A DNA stretch of 64,000 bases from Gemmiger formicilis (GTDB lineage: Bacteria > Bacillota > Clostridia > Oscillospirales > Ruminococcaceae). The notes below the pieces were generated by a model. The model searched no databases, was not told the DNA's origin, and worked only from the letters and a program-made list of their open reading frames with translations. The position numbers and the translations under genes are program-made. Each line of letters starts with the position of its first letter. Positions within the stretch are counted from its first letter, which is position 1. The stretch is taken from positions 62,001 through 126,000 of the forward strand of contig NZ_FUYF01000007.1 of assembly GCF_900167555.1 (NCBI RefSeq). Reading direction: 5' to 3'. This document shows positions 58,768 to 64,000 of this stretch, in pieces.

Positions 58768-60483
58768 ATGGATCGAATTACGAAAGGCTATATGAACAAT
58801 TTTGCGGCATCGCAAGAATTAACAGGTCAAAACGAATCAGAATTATTTGAATCGTTTGCATGTTACTGCGTCCTTTCAAAAGAATACCCAGAGCATTTTG
58901 ATATATCGGATATTGTTACAGGTGGTGGAAGTGATGCGGGAATTGATGGAATTGCAATTATTGCCAATAATGTCTTAATACATTCGCAAGAAGAATTTGA
59001 TGATTTGGCCGAACAAACACATACAATTACGGATCTGAAATTTATTTTTATTCAAGCAAAAACATCTCCTACGTTTAATGGCGGAGATATTGCTACATTC
59101 GGTTTTGGTGTATGTGATTTGTTAAAAGAACAACCCGAGTTGGTTCAAAACGCAGAGGTTCAAGAAAAATCCAATATCATTTCTCATATTTTATCTAATA
59201 TGATGCGTGTAAGAAATAAACCCAAGTGCTTATTATACTACGTTACCACCGGAAACTGGACAGAGGATCAAAATCTCTGCTCTAGAATTGAAGGCGTAAA
59301 GAGCGATTTGAAATCTGAAAATCTATTTTCTGAGATTAGCTTTGTACCAGTTGACGCAAATTATTTACAAAAATTATTTAAGAATACGGTCGATAAAATC
59401 CAAGCAATCATTGATTTTCCAGAGCGAATTACCCTTCCAGAGATGGAAAAAGTAAAAGAAGCATATCTTGGCATATTGCCAGCATGTCAATTTTTAAACC
59501 TTGTTAGTAATGAAGATGGCATTATCAAAAGTATTCTATATGACAATGTAAGAGATTTCCAAGGGGAAAATGATGTAAACGTAGAAATTGCCGAAACGCT
59601 GAATAGTTCAGAGGCCGACAAATTTGTTATTTTAAACAATGGAATAACTATTATTTGTAAAGAACTAAAAAATATTGTTCGCAATCAATTCTCTCTTGAA
59701 GATTATCAGATTGTCAATGGTTGCCAAACAAGTCATGTTCTGTATAATAACAAAGAAACAATATCGGACAAGGTTTATGTTGCGATAAAAATTATTTCGA
59801 CAGATGACGAAGAAACTGTCAATAAAATTGTGAAAGCGACAAATAGGCAAACCGAGGTTACCGATGAACAGCTACTGGCATTAAATGATTTCAACAAACG
59901 CCTTGAAGCTTACTATCAAACTTATAGTGGCGTACAACGCCTATACTACGAACGACGTTCTAAGCAGTATACTTCCGTTATGGAAATCGAAAAGGTTAGA
60001 ATTGTAACAGTTGCTACACAAATAAAGGCATTTTCTTCAATGTTCCTAGACAAGCCACAGTTAGCAAGTCGTTACTATGGGCGGTTGTTAAAAGATAGTA
60101 AGGATAGCGGAGAAATCTTTAATACGAACCATCAATTTATTGCGTACTACGTTTCTGCCTATGCTTTGTATCGGATAGAATTTCTTATTAGAAACAAGCA
60201 AATTGACCAACAGTATAACAAATATCGATATCATATTTTGATGATTTTGAAATATCTTGTCCTTGGTGATCAGAAGCAACCTCAATTGAACTCCCACAAA
60301 ATGGAGACTTTTTGTCAAGAAATTCAAGGTATACTAGCTGATTCTAATAAATTAAATCAATATGTCGAATTTGCATGCAAGATAATATCTGATCAAGTTG
60401 GCGATTTGTCCAACGCAGAAAATGCCAAAACAGCACTTATAACAGATAAGTTAAAAAATGCGGCAATGGTTGTTAAGCTTTAA
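58768..60483 (+). CDS. AIPR-family abortive-infection phage-resistance protein
   Basis: 571 residues. The N-terminal part has an Mrr-like nuclease pattern: an acidic helix (ESELFESF), GGSDAGIDG with D60, and IQAK at 95-98. The AIPR core follows: DNVRDFQG (259-266), LNNGITIIC (289-297) and QIVNGCQTSH (314-323). AIPR proteins are linked to abortive infection against phages. The gene is strongly AT-rich compared with the chromosome, has its own promoter and AAAAAGGAGG, and stands convergent to the relaxase gene. I infer a single-gene defence cargo of a mobilisable element. Confidence 0.88.
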   Translation: MDRITKGYMNNFAASQELTGQNESELFESFACYCVLSKEYPEHFDISDIVTGGGSDAGIDGIAIIANNVLIHSQEEFDDLAEQTHTITDLKFIFIQAKTSPTFNGGDIATFGFGVCDLLKEQPELVQNAEVQEKSNIISHILSNMMRVRNKPKCLLYYVTTGNWTEDQNLCSRIEGVKSDLKSENLFSEISFVPVDANYLQKLFKNTVDKIQAIIDFPERITLPEMEKVKEAYLGILPACQFLNLVSNEDGIIKSILYDNVRDFQGENDVNVEIAETLNSSEADKFVILNNGITIICKELKNIVRNQFSLEDYQIVNGCQTSHVLYNNKETISDKVYVAIKIISTDDEETVNKIVKATNRQTEVTDEQLLALNDFNKRLEAYYQTYSGVQRLYYERRSKQYTSVMEIEKVRIVTVATQIKAFSSMFLDKPQLASRYYGRLLKDSKDSGEIFNTNHQFIAYYVSAYALYRIEFLIRNKQIDQQYNKYRYHILMILKYLVLGDQKQPQLNSHKMETFCQEIQGILADSNKLNQYVEFACKIISDQVGDLSNAENAKTALITDKLKNAAMVVKL

Positions 60484-60492
60484 AATTTAATT

Positions 60493-61782
60493 TTACTGTT
60501 TCGAATATGTAATGCAGGGCGTTCCCTTTACCGGGAGCGTCCTGCTGTTTTTATGCGGCACATTCATGGTGCGCTCCTGCTTGAGGGCGAGAATCTTTTC
60601 CAGAAAGCTGCGCACCAGTTCAGGCTCACGGTGGAGCGCGTCCAGATAGGGCTTCACTTCATACCAGAGCTCGTGATACTTTTGACCCCAATGAGCAGCT
60701 TCCTTCTTGGCGGTGGAAAGTTCTTCTTTCAGGCGGCAGTTCTCCACGTCCATCATATAGCCGTGGTCGGCTTGCTTTTTCAGCTTGGAAAATTCTTCTT
60801 CGGTCAGCGAGTAGTTACCGAGAAAGGTGCGCTTGCCGATATAATCCAGATCGCGCGCATGAATGAAGGCTTCTTTCGTGAGCGTGACCTTTTTCTGCAC
60901 AGCGGCAAGTTCCTTCTCCTTTTTGGAGAGGGTCTGACTGGTTTTGGCAAGCGACTGCGGCTTTTGGTCGGCTTGGGCGGTCAGGCTGTCCAGACGTTCC
61001 TGCTCCCGCTGGACTTTGAACTGGGTGACGGTCAGGTGTTCTTCGGTGCTGCCGCGCTCACCGCGCTCCACATCCGTGTACCCGGCGTTGCGCATATAGT
61101 TGAAGAAATCATCTTGCAGGATGCTGTACGACTTCTTCAGGACTGGTTTGCCGTTCTTTTGCAGGACGGGCTCTCCAGCATCGTCCAGCAGGGGCTTGGA
61201 TGCCCACTTTTTGCTCCGGCTGACCTGCATGACGGTCTCCTTGACTGTGCCGACCAATGCCCTGCCTTTGCAGCGTTTCGACCACAGGATCTGCTTTTCC
61301 ACCACAGGTACATAGACCACATGGAGGTGGTAGTGGTAAACTTCGCGGCCTAGTGCTTCGGTCATGGCACGGTTGATCTCATCAGCGTGCATGACGGCGG
61401 AGAGGATATACTGCTCACAGCCCACGATCTGGACAGCGGCTTTATAGGCATCTGCGTAGAACTGCTTGGCGATCTCATAGCCGCCGTGATTGTCAAAGTA
61501 GGCAGAGTTGACATCAAAGACAAGTTCACAGTAGTGGGTAGCATCCGGCTTCAAGCCGCGCGTTGAAATCGTACCAGCGGTTTCCAGTTGGGCGAACAGG
61601 TCAGTGTAACTGGCGGTTGGCTTTTTGAAGTGGACGTTCCATGAGGCGCGCTGGGGGATAATGTCGGGGTTTCGATAGCTGTCCTTTTCGCGCTCGTTGT
61701 GCTGCTGGGTGTTGCCAACAGCCTTGTCCGAAACGGCAAGGTTTCGGACACTGGTGCGGTCAATACCATCATTTCTTGCCAA
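60493..61782 (-). CDS. MobV-family relaxase (Mob/Pre plasmid-recombination type)
   Basis: The 429-residue protein has the MobV layout: an N-terminal relaxase domain with H132-x-D134-E135 and the metal-binding HYHLH at 150-154, followed by VVYVPV. A long coiled-coil C-terminal region comes after (about 235-330). It nicks oriT for transfer of a mobilisable element. The start is TTG at 61782 with AAAGGAGG 8 nt upstream. A matching oriT lies just upstream. GC content is nearer the chromosome than in the AIPR gene, which hints at a different origin. Confidence 0.88.
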   Translation of the reverse strand: MARNDGIDRTSVRNLAVSDKAVGNTQQHNEREKDSYRNPDIIPQRASWNVHFKKPTASYTDLFAQLETAGTISTRGLKPDATHYCELVFDVNSAYFDNHGGYEIAKQFYADAYKAAVQIVGCEQYILSAVMHADEINRAMTEALGREVYHYHLHVVYVPVVEKQILWSKRCKGRALVGTVKETVMQVSRSKKWASKPLLDDAGEPVLQKNGKPVLKKSYSILQDDFFNYMRNAGYTDVERGERGSTEEHLTVTQFKVQREQERLDSLTAQADQKPQSLAKTSQTLSKKEKELAAVQKKVTLTKEAFIHARDLDYIGKRTFLGNYSLTEEEFSKLKKQADHGYMMDVENCRLKEELSTAKKEAAHWGQKYHELWYEVKPYLDALHREPELVRSFLEKILALKQERTMNVPHKNSRTLPVKGTPCITYSKQ

Positions 61783-61843
61783 AGGGCATCCCTCCTTTCG
61801 GGGTTCAGAGGAAGGTGACGGGGACGGAGATGCACTTCCCCGG

Positions 61844-61870
61844 AAGTGTAATAACCCACTATAACACTTT
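61844..61870 (-). other. Predicted oriT with MobV nick site
   Basis: On the minus strand AAGTGT and ACACTT arms flank TAGTGGGTTA (61852-61861), which matches the MobV/pMV158-type nick sequence TAGTGNG/TTA. It lies about 60 nt upstream of the relaxase start. A second, opposite AAAGTGTAGTGGG is at about 61888-61900. Confidence 0.72.
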
Positions 61871-61947
61871 CATCCCTATGGGCTGCAAAGTGTAGTGGGC
61901 TCTTCGAGGACTCTCCGAGGGGGAACGTCTCCTGCGGGAGAGCTACG

Positions 61948-61974
61948 ATCAAGTTCGCACAATGCGAACTTGAT
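61948..61974. repeat. 12-bp perfect inverted repeat upstream of the relaxase
   Basis: ATCAAGTTCGCA, a 3-nt loop, and TGCGAACTTGAT. It may be an operator for a repressor or a cruciform near oriT. Confidence 0.65.
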
Positions 61975-61978
61975 TGCT

Positions 61979-62130
61979 CCGTACGCATCTGAAAAAATTG
62001 CGTACGGACTTCAAATAACCTGTACGGTTCCTACGGCGTACAAATGAACAAAATACAGACGACAAAACGCTTGATTTTCTTAAAATGCGCCGTACAGGTG
62101 CGTACAAGTACAGACCGTACAGGTTGTACG
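61979..62130. repeat. Cluster of nine GTAC tetramers
   Basis: GTAC occurs at 61981, 62002, 62022, 62038, 62092, 62102, 62108, 62117 and 62126. Several lie in CGTACAGG or CCGTACAG contexts, giving loose direct and inverted repeats. Such density suggests iteron-like or regulator-binding sites in a replication or transfer control region. No gene is convincing here; the frame at 62044-62409 looks spurious. Confidence 0.55.
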
Positions 62131-62240
62131 AACTTCTTCCGTGAAAAAATGCACTTTTTACGGGCAGGAGTGGACAATCGGTTCGATGTCCACAAAGCCC
62201 CGCACTCTGCGGCCACCGGGCAGGTAGATGTTATGTACTG

Positions 62241-62278
62241 CACCAGAGACCCCAAAGTGGGGACTCTGGTGTTTTTTG
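62241..62278 (+). terminator. Intrinsic terminator without an upstream gene
   Basis: CACCAGAG-A-CCCC pairs with GGGG-A-CTCTGGTG around AAAGT, followed by TTTTTTG. No coding gene precedes it, so it may end a small RNA from the GTAC region. Confidence 0.78.
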
Positions 62279-62405
62279 TTTCCTGCCTGAATATACGGGG
62301 AATTTTGCGGAAAGAGCAAAAAAGCGGCAGAACTGCAACGGAAAAAGAAAAAAGCCCTTACTGGTTGCAGGACTGCAACAGCAAGGGCGGAGAGGTAACC
62401 GTATA

Positions 62406-62434
62406 TTGAACAAAACGGCAGAGCGTATTATAAT
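62406..62434 (+). promoter_or_regulatory. Promoter of the Xre/sigma operon
   Basis: TTGAAC (62406-62411), 17-nt spacer, TATAAT (62429-62434). Confidence 0.8.
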
Positions 62435-62466
62435 GAGGAAAAAGATCAAAAAGGAGGGCCGACCAC

Positions 62467-63297
62467 ATGGCACAGGAATATCTGCCCGCACCATCCAACG
62501 TCCGTCTTGCGGACTTGATGAAAGAGCACAACATCAGCCAACTAGAACTCGCCAAGGAGATCGGCTGCTCCAAGAGCACCATCAGCCGTTTTATTAGTGG
62601 TGCGAAAGGAACCCTGACCCATGAGCAGGTGCTAAAGATTGCAAGGCTGTTCAAAGTGTCCACGGATTTCCTGCTGGGAGAAACCAACATCCCTGACCGC
62701 AAGAACTACGACATTGCCGAGCTGGGCTTGTCCGTAGAAGCTGCAAAGAATCTCTACACAGGGCGTGTCAATGCAGAGGTGGTCAATCTGCTGCTGGAAA
62801 ACGCCCGCTTTGCAGAGCTTACTTACCGCATAGCGCAGTATTTTGACGATACTTTTGCATCCGGCATCGCAGCACAGAATGCCATGCTCACGACATTGAG
62901 CACCCTGCTGCGCACAAAGGTCAAGACCCCGGAAGCAGCCAAAGCCGCAAAGGACATCAGCCTTCGGAGAAAGCCAGTATACCAAGGCGACCTTGATGAT
63001 ATTGAAATGTACTTCATGGCGGCGGTCAAGGAAATCAAAAAGGGTATCGGGAGCCATTACGCCGAACAGGAAGCCATGAGCAAGAAAGTGGCAGAGAAGA
63101 TGTTCGCCGAATTGACTAAAGGGCAGGATGTGCAGCACCCAACGATTACGGCAGAGCAGTTGACAGATGCAATGTTGGACAGCGTTTCGGGCATGGAAGG
63201 AGCTACGCCGGAAGCGCTGGAACAGCTGCGGAACGGTCTGCTGGGAATCTTGCAGTCTACCGCAGAGCAGGAAAACGCCCATGAAGCAGACGAATGA
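62467..63297 (+). CDS. Xre-family helix-turn-helix regulator
   Basis: The 276-residue protein has an N-terminal HTH (LADLMKEHNISQLELAKEIG and CSKSTISRFISG) like phage and plasmid repressors, followed by a helical domain of about 200 residues without a known motif. AAAAAGGAGG precedes the ATG. It overlaps the following sigma-type gene by 17 nt. It probably controls transfer or maintenance genes of the element, possibly through the upstream palindromes. Confidence 0.87.
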   Translation: MAQEYLPAPSNVRLADLMKEHNISQLELAKEIGCSKSTISRFISGAKGTLTHEQVLKIARLFKVSTDFLLGETNIPDRKNYDIAELGLSVEAAKNLYTGRVNAEVVNLLLENARFAELTYRIAQYFDDTFASGIAAQNAMLTTLSTLLRTKVKTPEAAKAAKDISLRRKPVYQGDLDDIEMYFMAAVKEIKKGIGSHYAEQEAMSKKVAEKMFAELTKGQDVQHPTITAEQLTDAMLDSVSGMEGATPEALEQLRNGLLGILQSTAEQENAHEADE

Positions 63298-63946
63298 ACG
63301 GCTTTGTGCGCTGGCGCAGAAAGGCGATGCTGCCGCGCTGGACAGCCTGATCGACAACAACAAGTCCTTTATTGGCAAGGTGGCAAATGACCTTTTCCGC
63401 AGCATGAATCTGGCACAGTCCGGCCTGAACCTTGACACGGACGATTTGAAACAGGCGGGCAATCTGGGCTTATGGAAAGCTGTGTCGAAGTTTGATGCAG
63501 CCTGTGGCATGAAGTTCCTGACCTATGCGGCTCCTGCCATCCGCAACGCCATGATGGACATGGTGCGGGATGCCTTTGCCGCTTTTGAGCAGCGGATGGT
63601 GACGGAAGACAAGGACGGCGTCTGCTACCAGCGCGTTTCGCTGGATGAGGTTCTGCCGGGAGAAGAGCAGCTGCGGCGTATCGAAGCCATAGCCGACCCC
63701 TACGCCATGCAGCCGCAGAGTATTATGGAAGAGCAAGAATCGCGCCGGGAACTGTACGATGGCCTGAAACGGCTGACCCAACGGGAGCAGACTTACCTGC
63801 TGTACCGCTATGGCTTCACCGATGGTGAGGAACATCCTTTGATCGGCACGGCGATATACTTTCACCTGACAAAAGGCCGCGCCAAAAAGACCGAGAAACA
63901 GGCTATGGACAATCTGCGGCTGGAACTGCCGTGGTGGTTTCTTTGA
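63281..63946 (+). CDS. Sigma-70-family RNA polymerase sigma factor of the mobile element
   Basis: About 221 residues. Region 2 is clear (NLDTDDLKQAGNLGLWKAVSKFD and FLTYAAPAIRNAMMDMVRD). The C-terminal part (LKRLTQREQTYLLYRYGF...) is a modified region 4. Similar proteins accompany mobile elements in gut Firmicutes. The start at ATG 63281 lies inside the end of the Xre gene, so translation is likely coupled. It may direct element-specific transcription. The window ends 54 nt after its stop, with nothing recognisable in that tail. Confidence 0.82.
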   Translation: MKQTNERLCALAQKGDAAALDSLIDNNKSFIGKVANDLFRSMNLAQSGLNLDTDDLKQAGNLGLWKAVSKFDAACGMKFLTYAAPAIRNAMMDMVRDAFAAFEQRMVTEDKDGVCYQRVSLDEVLPGEEQLRRIEAIADPYAMQPQSIMEEQESRRELYDGLKRLTQREQTYLLYRYGFTDGEEHPLIGTAIYFHLTKGRAKKTEKQAMDNLRLELPWWFL

Positions 63947-64000
63947 ATAAAAAGAAAAAATCGTGATTGTGCTACAAGTTTTCTGGAAATTTATGTGCAG

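Noticed and set aside
62044..62409. 121-residue frame in the GTAC region
   Set aside because: It crosses palindromes and an intrinsic terminator, has no ribosome site and no recognisable motif; treated as non-coding.
57971..64000. Complete integrative element with both ends
   Set aside because: No integrase or right end is visible before the window stops, so only the left part of a possible element can be claimed.

Overview
The window looks like a chromosomal segment of a GC-rich, anaerobic gut Firmicute of the Oscillospiraceae/Ruminococcaceae type (Faecalibacterium, Gemmiger, Subdoligranulum relatives). The reasons are GC-rich clostridial-type proteins, an IspH-ribosomal protein S1 fusion, a PPi-type phosphofructokinase, a T-box leader and a THF riboswitch, and dense GC-rich intergenic hairpin repeats. 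The genus is an inference; no rRNA gene is present. Nearly all genes are on the + strand.

1-12.4 kb: an amidohydrolase, then a surface-glycan cluster. It holds an N-acetyl-sugar amidotransferase with HisF-like and HisH-like partners (an acetamidino-sugar module), an NAD-dependent epimerase, a TIM-barrel sugar isomerase, two family 2 glycosyltransferases, an FAD oxidoreductase with a cysteine cluster, a polytopic GT-C-like protein and a BaiN/HI0933-type flavoprotein. Further glycan genes lie at 16.1 kb (GtrA), 30.2 kb and 33.7 kb (a very large two-module GT-C/PMT protein). Together they suggest lipid-linked sugar transfer to the cell surface or to proteins.

12.4-36.6 kb: housekeeping genes (cmk, plsC, ispH-rpsA, deoC, prmC, recA, recX, rimO, pgsA, cysS) mixed with a two-component system and its lipoprotein neighbour, zupT, a DUF2726/CFI-box protein and an AT-rich S51 peptidase.

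36.6-57.8 kb: a DUF559 endonuclease gene lying inside a dispersed palindromic repeat, pfp, a T-box-controlled asparagine synthetase, a THF-riboswitch-controlled folate transporter, a BMP-type nucleoside ABC transporter, a MacAB-like export system, a MATE pump, exonuclease III, an ECF sigma/anti-sigma operon and a LacI regulator.

58.0-64.0 kb: an accessory region. It starts with a 5' tRNA-Met half and an intact tRNA-Met, followed by a DUF6061 protein, a strongly AT-rich AIPR-family anti-phage protein, a MobV relaxase with a recognisable oriT, a non-coding region crowded with GTAC sites, and an Xre regulator overlapping a sigma-70-like gene. No integrase is in the window.

The most striking global feature is two families of dispersed intergenic repeats (family A with GTAGGGGC...GCCCCTAC ends, family B with CTTCCCC...GGGGAAG hairpins). 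Most copies lie within about 20 nt of an upstream stop codon, and their hairpin stems covary between copies. One family B copy carries the DUF559 gene, which makes it the best candidate here for an undescribed element.
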